NCBI GenBank assembly: GCA_933822405.4
Contig: CAKOGP040002014.1
Location: forward strand, 62,001-126,000
Length of the DNA stretch: 64,000 nucleotides
Reading direction: 5' to 3'
Origin: Cylindrotheca closterium
Taxonomy: Eukaryota > Bacillariophyta > Bacillariophyceae > Bacillariales > Bacillariaceae
Part shown: positions 50,609-60,496 of the stretch, in pieces
How positions within the stretch are numbered: position 1 is the first letter of the stretch
Layout: every line of letters begins with the position of its first letter
Program-made: the position numbers and the translations under genes
The notes under the pieces: generated by a model
Told to the model about the DNA's origin: nothing
Databases searched by the model: none
The model's input: the letters and a program-made list of their open reading frames with translations, nothing else

Positions 50609-51844
50609 TAGAAATTTAGAACATAGACGAAGAAAGGGTTCATTTTAGATATTATCTTTACACAATATTTTGATAGCATCATTTTCATTAACAACTTTTA
50701 AGTTTAGTATTCATCGTCACCCGGTGGACTCGAATGCCTACACTATGGCATCCATTATCAAAGGATTGGAATGACGGACCACCACGATTCATAACAAGGC
50801 AAGAAGCGCGTCTTCATTCTTCTAGTCCTAGGCCAACTATTCAAAAAGAATAGCTGAGGGACAGAAGCACTGGCCAAAGATAATCCGTTTCTTGACTTGC
50901 ATGTCTATGTGACCTGGTATCAAGTTTTCAGGACGGAAACGAAGCTTGCATTTGTATAATTCGTCACCCAGTAGATTCTTTGTCTTTGGACAACAGAACA
51001 TCAACACTGCTGTTTGAGCATCGTTTGAAAGCTGCTTGATGGATGAGCTGGCGTTTGATTAGGCAATGGGTACATGTTGCGGAAACCGTGTGGGATCTTG
51101 TCCTGTTGAGTTGTTACAATTGTAAGAAGTCAGAATGGATGGGGTTCGTACAGCAACTATGACTGACAAAAGGAGGATCACCGTACCTTATCCTTGGAAT
51201 GGAAGTAAATGGACGATGACATGACTATTAATTTTGTTTACAAGGTCGATAGAATCTGGTACAATGCGTTCTTTAGTTTTTGACGCATCAGAATGATCGA
51301 CTGTACTTCCCAGTTACAGCATTCAATGGGAAGATCATGTAGTGTAGGCGCTCCATTGTCATTGCGGAGGGAGGCTGCAGAAAAGTGAGGATGGGTAGAA
51401 AGGGCGCTAAACTAAAACGAGGCGGGCTGGCCAAAGCTGGTCGGCACTGGCCAAGATCCAACGCCAGCCGGTTTTGAAGTGGGGGATTTTGGGAGGTAGA
51501 TTGGGGTGAGTGTCAAGCATCCGGGTTGCGGGGTGGGTGACGCGGAGCGTCTCCCTGGCACTGACGTTTCACTGCCACTTGATGCAAACACTCCCATACG
51601 TCAGTATTCGACGATTGACAATATAGTGCGTTGTAATTCGAATCAAATAACAATCTTCTTCGTCGTTGTAACAAAAACACACGTCATTCGATTACATAAA
51701 GAAAACGTCAGTTTTTTACTTATAGCACAATCGATTTTATTCGATTTCAGCTGTTCTGTCAGCTCGATTGCATCAAACAGTGCCATGCCACTACACAAAG
51801 CATCACCAATCGCTCCACACCATATCTCCACAAACTTTCATCCC
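50609..51844. other. Intergenic spacer in the bZIP cluster, about 1.2 kb
   Basis: Upstream of copy 3. The reading frame of copy 3 stays open back to about 51506, but the aligned paralog start is at 51845. A related flank fragment (GTCACCCAGTAGATTC) lies at about 50960-50975. No other gene seen. Confidence 0.45.
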
Positions 51845-52651
51845 ATGAAAAGCAAACTAGATTCCACAAATGCTGATGGTGAAGCATCATCGAAGCGCCA
51901 CAAATCTACCGCCAGTTTAGTCTCAACGACAAAAAGTGAGGCAGGGGAAGCAGGCCGCGATCGATCGGGACACACAAGCAATGATGCAGTCCAAGAGCGA
52001 AAGGAAAGAAGCAAGGGATCGCTTTCTACTGCAGACAATGATTGGGCTGAAGCTGAAAAGTCGGGAGACGACTCACAAAGCTGGACTGCCGTAAAGAAGG
52101 ATAGAAATCGACTCAATGCCCAGAGAGGTCGACAAAAACAGCAAGCGCAATTGAAGTTTCTCGAGCACGAACAAATGAGATTTTCGTCGTCGAATGCTGC
52201 TCTGCAGTACCAAAACAGTCACCTCAAAGATGTAATTCAACAGATCAAAAAGCAACGCGATTCCTCCAAGAAAAAACACCCTGCTGCTCCAGATGGTGCT
52301 GGCACACCAACTACTGAACTCAATACCAGATTTCCTTCACAAAAGACAGCGCCAAGCATGCTCAGTCAGCAACAACTCGCAACATTGTTGATGAGAAATG
52401 GTAACACAACAAGAGCCATTGCAAATGTCTTTCCACCTAGACAAGAGTTGCCAGCAACATCGCCGTTGCTACAACTGGGCGCTGGTGCTGGGGGCAATAT
52501 AAGTCATGCTTCAGCTTCTTCTTTTGGAGGAAGTTCAGCGCCAAATTTCTGCTGTCAGGTTTTCATGTTGTACAGTGCATTGAACCCAGCTACCAGACAA
52601 ATTTACCAAGGCGCCTGCCACCATCCTTTGTGCCGAAACTATCGGATATAG
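51845..52651 (+). CDS. bZIP transcription factor, cluster copy 3
   Basis: 268 residues from the ATG at 51845, chosen by alignment with copies 1, 2 and 4; in-frame Met codons at 51784 and further upstream exist. Basic region RNRLNAQRGRQKQQ; zipper positions L, F, L, L, I (LEHEQMRF, AALQYQNSHL, IQQI). The middle block is MLSQQQLATLLMRN. The C-terminal block is FCCQVFMLYSALNP, GACHHPLCRNY, with the final Cys of the pattern replaced by Tyr. 1.24 kb separates it from copy 2 and 0.4 kb from copy 4. Confidence 0.85.
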   Translation: MKSKLDSTNADGEASSKRHKSTASLVSTTKSEAGEAGRDRSGHTSNDAVQERKERSKGSLSTADNDWAEAEKSGDDSQSWTAVKKDRNRLNAQRGRQKQQAQLKFLEHEQMRFSSSNAALQYQNSHLKDVIQQIKKQRDSSKKKHPAAPDGAGTPTTELNTRFPSQKTAPSMLSQQQLATLLMRNGNTTRAIANVFPPRQELPATSPLLQLGAGAGGNISHASASSFGGSSAPNFCCQVFMLYSALNPATRQIYQGACHHPLCRNYRI

Positions 52652-53060
52652 AAGTTAGAACATGATGAATCAAGCCACAAACGAAGCGATTGAGTGAGCT
52701 ATTTTCTATTTTTTTTATATATTGCCAGAGGATCTTACGTGTTGTCAACTGGCAATTTAAAAAAATTGCACAAGAAAACGTCATATTTTTACTTAACGAA
52801 GACGACACACCAATTCACGAATAAAACACACGATCTTCATGTCCAAAACTTACGTGGCAGCAGGTATCATTTACACCTCTAAGTGAATCTGGCAATCGTC
52901 ATTTCCGACGTCATTTGGTTTACTTAATAAAATGCCCTACGAAGGAAAGGAACAAAACTATCATTTATAAGTAGCTGTTTTCATCCCACAACAGAAAAGG
53001 ACATCACATCCAAACTGTACCAGGACACAACAACCCGACAAAGCTGCAGGGTTAGATCCG
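52652..53060. other. Short spacer in the bZIP cluster
   Basis: AT-rich (TTTTTTTATAT near 52710). No gene seen. Confidence 0.5.
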
Positions 53061-53846
53061 ATGAAAAACATCCCAGACCCCAGAAAGATTGATGATGAAG
53101 CATCTCCAAAGCGTCAGAAATCAAGCGCCCGACGAATTTCAACGACACAAAGTGAGTCACAAGAATCAACAGGCAAACAAGCAACACTCGCCACCAATCA
53201 TGATGTGACCCTGCAAGAGGGAGAGAGTCGGGTTTCGGAACCAGCTTATGGTCGAGAGAAGGAAACTCAGTCCCAAGGTCAACCTGGACAAGAAGGAAAC
53301 GAGTCACAAACCTGGACTGCTGTCAGGCAGGATAGAGATCGGCGCATGAGGATTCGAAAAATCCAGAAAGAGCAACTAGGTTTCCTCGAATCCGAAAATA
53401 TGAGGCTATCAGCGTCGAATAATTCCCTACGGTATCATAACAGTCACCTGAAAGACACGATTGAAAGGATCAAGAATGAGTGCGACTCCTCCAAGAAACC
53501 TGCTGCAGCTGTCGGCTCGTCTACTGCATGTCCCGCACAAAAGATACCAATCATACCGCACAATCTGAATCAGCAGCAGCTCGCACTTCTACTGCTTGGA
53601 AATGATATAATCACAAGAGAAGCGCATCAGGAAGTTTCGCATATGGCAGATACATTTGTATCCAGGCCAGGATTGGACAGTACTATGGGTCTAGGTTCTT
53701 CCTCGGTTCCTTCTTTTGGAAGAAGTGAAAAACAACAAATTTACTGTTGCAGCGTATACGCGGTGTATTGTGCATTGGATCCTGCCCTCAAACAAGTTTT
53801 CCGAGGAGACAGTCACGATCCTTCCTGCCAAAACCATCGTAGATAG
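53061..53846 (+). CDS. Diverged bZIP-like protein, cluster copy 4, probably not DNA-binding
   Basis: 261 residues. The N-terminal MKNIPDPRKIDDEAS and TWTAVRQDRD align with the other copies, but the basic region is DRDRRMRIRKIQKEQ: the invariant Asn is Asp, the second signature Arg is gone, and two residues are missing between basic region and zipper. The zipper is intact: LESENMRL, NSLRYHNSHL, IERI. The middle block (LNQQQLALLLLGND) is kept. The C-terminal block is diverged (YCCSVYAVYCALDP, GDSHDPSCQNH). The likely role is as a zipper partner that blocks or changes DNA binding; this is inference. Confidence 0.8.
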   Translation: MKNIPDPRKIDDEASPKRQKSSARRISTTQSESQESTGKQATLATNHDVTLQEGESRVSEPAYGREKETQSQGQPGQEGNESQTWTAVRQDRDRRMRIRKIQKEQLGFLESENMRLSASNNSLRYHNSHLKDTIERIKNECDSSKKPAAAVGSSTACPAQKIPIIPHNLNQQQLALLLLGNDIITREAHQEVSHMADTFVSRPGLDSTMGLGSSSVPSFGRSEKQQIYCCSVYAVYCALDPALKQVFRGDSHDPSCQNHRR

Positions 53847-54302
53847 AATTATGCAACATAGACTAGGATCTAAGACTATGAATAGCAAGTTATTGTATTG
53901 ATTCATTGGAGCATCATCATCGCAACAACAACACAAAGAAAAAAAGAGTTTCGTTCGGATGCCAGGATGATGCCACACACACACCTGGAGTATTTAAGGA
54001 GTCGTATCTGTAATTATCGATTGTTCTGATCAAAGGTCGAATGACGTTGTCATCGCTAATTAAGGATGTTGTCGCATGCATGGGATCAATCGTGAGGTCA
54101 AAATGATCGTGCGGATTGGATTTCTGGCTGTCCTCACGAACGTACCGCGTACACGTACACGTGTACAGACGCATCGGCAAATCAATCAATACTGTAGGAA
54201 TTCAGAAATAAAAAAATAAAAAGTGCGAAATGTCAAAATAAATGGCCTGTTGATGAGAATAGACATACCGCACGACGCACGACACAACAAAAATTCCGAT
54301 TG
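53847..54302. other. Intergenic
   Basis: Contains an ACGTACACGTACACGTGTAC palindrome-like run (about 54141-54165). No gene seen. Confidence 0.45.
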
Positions 54303-54882
54303 ATGAAGTTCAAACCGATTGCTAGTTTCCTCACATTCTCTTCCGTTTCACGAAGTAAAACAGCTCTCGCTATGACTTCTCCTAAGTTTACCGTTACCTA
54401 CGTAAGTTTCTTCGTCTGTTGCACATGGGAAATTCCAAAACAGAATGGAATTTTAGACGAGATTGCCTGAGCAGTTTTGGCAGGAGCGCAGAGTCAGAGT
54501 GAAATTGCAAGAAACCTTGGCTAACTCTCTCCCGTTTCATGTTCTACATCAACATCTTTACCGCACAATCGGCTATCCAATCAAAATTTTGGATCGCTTT
54601 CTTCTTCCAAAAAAGAGCCGCAACTGAGATGGCGGGTACCAGGAATTCGACACAGCGGCCACATGTGTCAAGACCGTATTTCCTGATGCCCAGATTATCC
54701 AAGATCGCGTCAATGACTTTCCTATTCGTGTGATCGTCACCGCTCATGTGAACGGCAAAAAAATGGAAGTATGGTCCGGACGACAGCAATCACTTTTCTC
54801 CAAGTACTACACCGAACGCGAGAGATCGATTGCCGAGATTACGGAACTGTTGAACGGTCTGAAGGAGGACTTTGATCTTTAA
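54303..54882 (+). CDS. Small Rdx/SelW-like redox protein, candidate selenoprotein, two exons
   Basis: Exon 1 is 54303-54401 (33 codons, ending KFTVTY); the intron starts GTAAGTTT. The C-terminal exon ends at TAA 54880-54882 and reads EFDTAATCVKTVFPDAQ, IIQDRVNDFPIRVIVTAHVN, GKKMEVWSGRQQSLFSKYY, then a helix. Two acceptors fit phase 0. CAG at 54642 gives a 112-residue protein without a redox motif. AAAAAG at 54615 adds S-R-N-TGA-D-G-G-Y-Q, placing an in-frame TGA (54625-54627) where SelW-type Rdx proteins have CxxU after the first beta strand (VxYCxxUGY). The beta-alpha-beta-beta layout and length fit Rdx. The first Cys is Ser here. Frame secure, family moderate, Sec reading tentative. Confidence 0.55.
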
Positions 54883-54950
54883 TTCAACGGAATTTTGTAT
54901 GATTTGATTTGTTCGTATTTGTGCTCGAAGTTGCAGGCGACGCTGTCAAA

Positions 54951-55000
54951 GTGAATGAAGTCATGGTGTCTCCTCGCTCGAGGAAAATCCACTGACTGAT
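54951..55000 (+). promoter_or_regulatory. SECIS-like stem-loop in the 3' UTR
   Basis: ATGA at 54955-54958, then stem AGTCATGG (54959-54966) pairing with CCACTGACT (54989-54997) with one bulge, followed directly by GA (54998-54999). CC lies 13 bases after ATGA, in the position of the apical AA; CC variants are known for SelM/SelO. The internal CCTCG/CGAGG can pair further. It starts about 70 bp after the stop at 54882. Confidence 0.25.
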
Positions 55001-55514
55001 AACTACTATGAACGCTTGCCTCCACCTCTTGCTTGAAACGGAAACAAATTATATTTAATACGTCATGTATATTGACCCATAGCTTTTGCTATGATCGAAT
55101 AATAGTTACAGTTTTCTACGCTAATTCTGAGACTGCTCGAATAGAATGAAGATTTCAGGTAGCTTCTAGCGCAAACAAGAAGACTCAGCAGCAGGAGGCT
55201 CAACAAGGAGTCATCATTTCTTTACTCCTGAGACGACGAACGCAAGATCGTATTTAGTAGCAATATTATACGTTAGGCGAGGTGAGGAACACGCATAAAC
55301 CAAATATAAAACCATATTGTTACAGTAGGCGAGGTAATGAACACACATGCGATATACGCAGTAATGTCTTCAGGTGTTGGAAGAGAACGCTACATCTGTA
55401 CCTTCGTCAAGAGTCATCATCACGTTTGGTGCAATTTCAACAATAATGCAGAACGGTGCAAATATTATTTTAATATGCGGTCGATGAACCAATAATAACA
55501 CCTGCTCTTGTCTA

Positions 55515-55522
55515 TACCGGTA
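55515..55522. promoter_or_regulatory. TACCGGTA palindrome
   Basis: About 127 bp upstream of the deaminase start at 55649. Confidence 0.35.
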
Positions 55523-55648
55523 TCATAAAACAATACATCATCCCTGCCGTATCGACAATGTTGCTTTGAAGGCACGCCACAGCCACAACATCAAAAGCGA
55601 TCTAAACCTGTAATAATAGTGTGAGTTCCTGTTGTAGCTTGTGGTAGC

Positions 55649-57187
55649 ATGATGATGGAAGAAGCCATCGAGAAATTGCCCAAAGTGGAGCTTCATGCAC
55701 ATTTGAATGGATGCATTCGAGAATCGACCTTGTTTGATTTGGCCAAGGAACGTTCCGTGACACTCAGTCATGAACATTTTCATCATCAAGACCATCAAGT
55801 TCCATCCAATTCTTCTATTTTAGATCATGATGATCCACCAGCAGCACGATTCTTCAATGTCCGACCGAGGTCCTTGCAGGATTGCTTTGACATTTTTGCA
55901 GAAATCCCAAAGTGCGTGGATGATTTGATATCTCTTCGGCGTATTACACTGGAAGCCTTAGAAGACTTTGCCAAGCATAATGTTGTATACTTGGAACTGA
56001 GATCTACGCCAAAGCAGCTGCATGTGCAGTCCGCAAATAAGACTGGAAATTATGGCGCTGAACAAAAGAAACCAAGGCTTGCCTCCAAAAAGGATTACTG
56101 CCACGTCATTTTGCAAGCCATGGAAGACTTTGAGAAGGATCAGAACCAACTTAACCTGAAGCAAGAAGAGCAAAGGAAAATAGCCAATGAATCCAATGCA
56201 CCTAGCTCCCAACAAGGACCAATACCAACAATGACGTGTCGGTTCCTGGTGGCAGTCGACCGATCCCATTCAAACGAAACAGCCATGGAACACATTGAAT
56301 TGGCCAAGGATTTGGTTCAGAGCGACGAGTATGGATATCGTGTTGTTGGAGTTGATATCGGCGGCAATCCCACCAAGGTAAGTCTACTATATTATTTATA
56401 GACATGATGGTCAGCAGGAGGTTATTGAATTCACATCTCAACATGCATTGCCCTCGTGACTCACTTTATTCCTTTTTGCCTCATACCCAAATATACAATC
56501 CATGGAACAAAATTCATCTGCACGAAGAATCATTTTCACGATTTCCGTCCAGCATTTGAAGTGGCAAGAGAAGCTGGATTGAAAATTACACTTCATTGTG
56601 GTATGTGACAACATCATTGCGACTACTGCATAGACCCAAAACCCGTTCCTTTGTCTTGGAAGATTTTCCTTATGGCACTCTCACTAACTTTCCTTGTTCA
56701 TTCAGCCGAAGTCCCATGCCATGACAATGACGATGATCCATCCAATAAGCGAGTTGTTATTGCCTATGACGAAGCCAAGAGCATCTTGGAGTTTGCCCCT
56801 GATCGACTCGGTCACGCCTTGTTACTACCCCCTTCGCTTCAATCGATGTTGCAAAAATCCAAGATTCCGGTGGAATGTTGTCCCACAAGCAATGTCATGA
56901 CCTTGGAATTGGCCAAGGACTTTCACGGCAGTTTGCTGGATGGGATGAAACAACATCCACAATTGCCACTGTGGCTCGAATCGAATCATCCCGTTTCCAT
57001 CAACACGGATGATCCCGGGGTCTTTGATACCGATCCCACCAAGGAATGGAGGCTTGTCCAAGAAACCTATGGATTGAGTTTGGAACGAATACAACAAGTC
57101 TTGCTCGAGTCCATGGATCAAGCGTTTTGCGATACTGCAACCAAGGACCGGATAAAGACGCAAATGAAGCTAGCGTTTGACAGTTGA
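55649..57187 (+). CDS. Adenosine/AMP deaminase family enzyme (ADAL, N6-methyl-AMP deaminase-like), three exons
   Basis: Exons 55649-56377, 56528-56600 and 56706-57187; introns of 150 and 105 bp (GTAAGT..CACGAAG, GTATGT..TTCAG). The product is 427 residues. Zinc ligands H16-x-H18 (KVELHAHLNG) open the barrel, GVDIGGNPTK precedes the first junction, and H266-C-A-E269 (TLHCAE), carrying the catalytic Glu, spans the second. RLGHALLLPP, PTSNVMT and SINTDDPGVF complete the active site. Loop length and the NPT signature favour the ADAL branch, which deaminates N6-methyl-AMP to IMP, over true adenosine deaminase. A charged insertion (about residues 150-195) is lineage-specific. The enzyme is likely cytosolic. 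Met2 or Met3 may be the real start. Confidence 0.9.
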
Positions 57188-57367
57188 ATACCAATATAGC
57201 GATATAGCAATCGACAGTAGTAAGAAGCCGGAGAAACTAGAAAGTTGGTTAAAATATCGTATGATGTCTAGAAAAATTCTCATTCTAAAGTTTTCTTATG
57301 ATTCTCTTTTACGTCAGAAATTCAGCACGGAATAGTGTATGAAGTCGGTTCACATGGACCAATATCA

Positions 57368-57395
57368 AGCGAATCTAAAGAACTTTAGATTCGCT
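57368..57395. repeat. Perfect inverted repeat, 13-bp arms with 2-base centre
   Basis: AGCGAATCTAAAG, AA, CTTTAGATTCGCT. Weaker pairing (GACCA with TGGTC) continues outside the arms. It lies about 180 bp after the deaminase stop codon. Confidence 0.9.
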
Positions 57396-57556
57396 GTCAT
57401 TCTGGTCAATATGACTGAGCCATATCGTATATCGCATCTTGCTAAACACTGAATGAGTTATATATCCCTTCCTGTGCGTGCCATGTACCCGTACTGTCAG
57501 ATGACTGCGGATCATATCGCAGTCATGGTAACAAAAGTCTAGTGACGTTTACTCCA

Positions 57557-57742
57557 TCATGCCTTGTTGTCACTGTAGGTGGTTTGATTCGTTGCCATCG
57601 TATTATCGCTTCGTTCGGCCATTTGTTGTGATTTAGGCTGATACGCGCATTCACCACCCGAACAACTTGCGACGATTGGCTTGCCGTCCTTCTTCTTGCA
57701 ACCACAGGCTGTAGCCACACCACCCACGACGCAGGCTACCAT
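57557..57742 (-). CDS. Possible 61-residue Cys-containing small protein
   Basis: MVACVVGGVATACGCKKKDG, then a CSGGEC motif, then a Gln/Asn/Thr-rich tail. Five Cys in 35 residues (C-x8-C-x-C-x11-C-x4-C) and a short hydrophobic start could be a small metal-binding or secreted peptide. No family, no intron signal. It may be chance. Confidence 0.25.
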   Translation of the reverse strand: MVACVVGGVATACGCKKKDGKPIVASCSGGECAYQPKSQQMAERSDNTMATNQTTYSDNKA

Positions 57743-58552
57743 GTCAATTATAAGTCAGCACATTGTTCTTTAGTGTTTGTGTAGATATTGAATATATATG
57801 TACAGTAGGTAGGGATAACGTGAAAAGATGAAAGGAGATTCAGCTGGAAGTATACTTTTTTATGATGACAATACCAGATTCCGGCAAATTAGTTTGAAGT
57901 ATTCGTGTTTGGAAAGAGCCTTTCACTTTTATTTCTCCGTTTGCAGAACTCCAATATCCAATTCTCTATACCTCCATATGTCTGTTGAATGAAACGAACG
58001 GATTGAGCAATCAATAAAATCCTTGGTGGTTCAAATGTCAAATAATGTTCAAGCTCCAGTCTTTTTCATCACCATTCCAATTTTTTAGTGTTCGCTTCAG
58101 TTCCCGCGATCTCATTTACTTATTGTGGGGCTCTCTAGATAGAGAGTATGGTGGTCTTAAAGGTTCTCATTGTTCGTGAATTCCAATCAAAGCGCGTGAG
58201 TAGGTCATAAGGAACTTTCCAAGCTGTTCGGCTGACAATCTGAAATTCTTCCAACGAAAAAGCTGGAGTACCGGATTTACCAACATTCTACAGGTGTCAG
58301 ACTGGATCGATCAGAAGGGGCGAATCATGCGGCCACCAGCCATCGCACCCAAAGAAGCCAATCTACTAGCAAAAGAATCGTCAAAATGACCACAATTCTT
58401 CCCAGCGAACCGAACGTCCTTTCCTTCCACAAATCTCAAACACATTATTGTACTGTATTATTCATATCGAAGTCATTGAGTTGTAAGTGCAAATCAATCT
58501 CAGTGACGGCTACTGACGTATTGCAAAAAAGACAAAACAAGGCGTTGCCAAC

Positions 58553-59317
58553 ATGAGATCACGAACTAGTTGTCAGCAGAGAAGAAGAAGCCGACAAGGA
58601 GTAGGCGCATCATCATGCTCCTCGTCGGATCATCTGTTGTATCGGCATCATCAGGATATCATTCCTACGACAATCAGGTCGTTTGAATCTGCATCAGAAC
58701 TCAAGATTCAAAGCAAACGACTCTCTCTTGGTAGCCATTGTAGCATTTCCACCTTGGGCGATGGGCTTTCTCATGATCATGATGATGCTCATGATCGTGG
58801 TCTGGTGCTGCTGCCGGAATCACCAATTCCTCCCATTCATCGCTGGAAGCAAATTTTGGGAAAAGATAACAGCGACCTGGATCTCCCTCCCATTGGACCA
58901 AAACGCTCTACTGGAAACTTGGATGACTTTCAAGAGCATGCCAGCAACAACGAAGCTATCAGCATGAAGAATGGAAACCAGAATAGATCGAGACGACTAA
59001 GCTTGGACACGCCTCCTTGCATTGCACTACGGAGGTCTTCCAATCATGTTCGTGCTGATTTGAGCACGAATGACGACGATGATGATGCGAGTGACTACGG
59101 CTTTAGTAGTGACGAGGACGACAGCTCTGCAATTTCACCTGGGGTTCCGCGTATCTCCTCGGATCGACCTCCCGAGTTGGCAAGGCGACTCATGAGTCCA
59201 TTGCCAACGACGGAAGTCAATGGAGTCAATTTGATGGCATCTGAAATCCGATCATTGGGTCTCGAGGCAGAGCTACTATCGGAAACGCCACAAGGGAATA
59301 AAGCACTGGCAAGCTAA
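58553..59317 (+). CDS. Uncharacterised protein with repeated basophilic phosphosites
   Basis: 254 residues, single exon, no signal or membrane segment. Two similar short motifs, SKRLSLGSHCSIS and SRRLSLDTPPCIA, each place a Ser after K/R-R-L, as in PKA- or CaMK-type sites. A HDHDDAHDRG stretch and an acidic DDDDDASDYGFSSDEDD run separate more ordered parts such as PIPPIHRWKQILGKD and PELARRLMSPLPTTEVNGVNLMASEIRSLGLEAEL. The last block looks helical and could be conserved. No family is recognised; it is predicted mostly disordered. Confidence 0.65.
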   Translation: MRSRTSCQQRRRSRQGVGASSCSSSDHLLYRHHQDIIPTTIRSFESASELKIQSKRLSLGSHCSISTLGDGLSHDHDDAHDRGLVLLPESPIPPIHRWKQILGKDNSDLDLPPIGPKRSTGNLDDFQEHASNNEAISMKNGNQNRSRRLSLDTPPCIALRRSSNHVRADLSTNDDDDDASDYGFSSDEDDSSAISPGVPRISSDRPPELARRLMSPLPTTEVNGVNLMASEIRSLGLEAELLSETPQGNKALAS

Positions 59318-59554
59318 TCAGGATTGACATTCCAGCCACGTACAATTTATATTTTGATAAAGGAGTTGGTCGGTGTCGGAAGCGTAGATTCATGACCGAC
59401 AGTCAATTTTCGCTTCTGCAGATGCAGTACATTATCTAGGCTCTAGCCTATGATTCCATTCAACAGATGGTGTGCTAGTTTCTTTCGATCTGTTCTTCTA
59501 GCTTTGGTTCTGGCTTTAGAGAAACCGCAGCCGTTACCGCCCCACACTACCCGT

Positions 59555-60496
59555 TTAATCTGCTAATGTAGCTTTTATACAAACGAGCTCTTCTCCGATC
59601 AGTCCGGTAATAACAGATCCAGCGGCAATCTCGAGCGCCATGGAACTGGGTGGAACGGGTTCAATGTCAAAGCCCAACCGCTGATACCATAGCACAGTCT
59701 TTGCCAAGGTCAATGCATATACTTCCTTGCCTGGTCTGAGGCTATACTTGTTCCGCTGCAAGACTCCCTGAACCAATTCACTCCCTATTCCACGCTTGCG
59801 GTATTCTGGAATGACATAGACAGAAGAGAGCTCCCACAATTGGGGCCTCCTTTTCAATTCGGCTTGTCTTCGTTCTTCGCGTCGCTTTTGTCTATCACTG
59901 GCCGCTTGGGAAGCCTCTCGATATTCTTTGGTCCAAGGCAAAGAGGCCAGGCCATTGGGAAATTCGACAGGATCTCGTTCAAAGTCGTCCAATATTTCAT
60001 CATCCAGTTCTTGGCCAATGTTGTCCAAAGATTGCACCTTTCGTCTAAAGTTTGATGAAGAATCCTCATCATCTACGAATTTAGACGATGTTTCAATTCC
60101 AGCGTATCCCATGGACCGTATTTGCGCCCATCCAACTCTTTTTCCAGTGGCCTTGTCTTCTGCCACAATAAGATTGTTCTTGTGTGAAATCCCAAATGGA
60201 TTCATCAGTTCCTTGGCCATGACTGGCGCAATAAAGAGTTCATCTCCTGCTCTTCCATTGCGATATAAGATGGGAGTAGAGGCGCCACCATTATCCGATG
60301 AAGCGCGAGCAGCTGTGGATACTCTAGAAGATGATGGTACTGACAACAAGGCATGAGCGTAGAGATTTGAGGCACAGCGTCCATCACCCTGGCGATAGTC
60401 TCCGTGGTCACATATCACTATTAGTATAACGACTTTCCACACCAAAAGGATGTTCACATGATGCCAGGGTCGGCTTTGCAGGAACGCCTTGGACAT
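59555..60496 (-). CDS. GNAT-family N-acetyltransferase with N-terminal signal anchor
   Basis: 313 residues, single exon. The GNAT core is at the C-terminus: VGWAQIRSMGY on strand 4 side, LWELSSVYVIPEYRKRGIGSELVQGVL carrying the acetyl-CoA loop R/Q-x-x-G-x-G/A as RKRGIG, then VYALTLAKTVLWYQRLGFDIEP. A 60-residue charged insertion (DDEDSSSNFRRK to DRQKRREERRQ) separates the strands. The N-terminus has a hydrophobic segment (VNILLVWKVVILIVI) like a signal peptide, with a Ser/Ala/Arg-rich stretch after it, as in plastid-targeted diatom proteins, although no clear ASAFAP motif is seen. The acceptor is unknown. Confidence 0.85.
   Translation of the reverse strand: MSKAFLQSRPWHHVNILLVWKVVILIVICDHGDYRQGDGRCASNLYAHALLSVPSSSRVSTAARASSDNGGASTPILYRNGRAGDELFIAPVMAKELMNPFGISHKNNLIVAEDKATGKRVGWAQIRSMGYAGIETSSKFVDDEDSSSNFRRKVQSLDNIGQELDDEILDDFERDPVEFPNGLASLPWTKEYREASQAASDRQKRREERRQAELKRRPQLWELSSVYVIPEYRKRGIGSELVQGVLQRNKYSLRPGKEVYALTLAKTVLWYQRLGFDIEPVPPSSMALEIAAGSVITGLIGEELVCIKATLAD

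Larger units (their letters stand above)
54883..55648. other. Intergenic
   Basis: Apart from the SECIS-like element, no gene. Two similar stretches (GTTACAGTAGGCGAGGTAATGAACAC and ATTATACGTTAGGCGAGGTGAGGAACAC) are a short direct duplication at about 55264 and 55320. Confidence 0.5.
57188..58552. other. Intergenic region, about 1.4 kb
   Basis: Contains a perfect 13-bp-arm hairpin (57368-57395) and a doubtful minus-strand mini-gene (57557-57742). Nothing else recognised. Confidence 0.5.
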
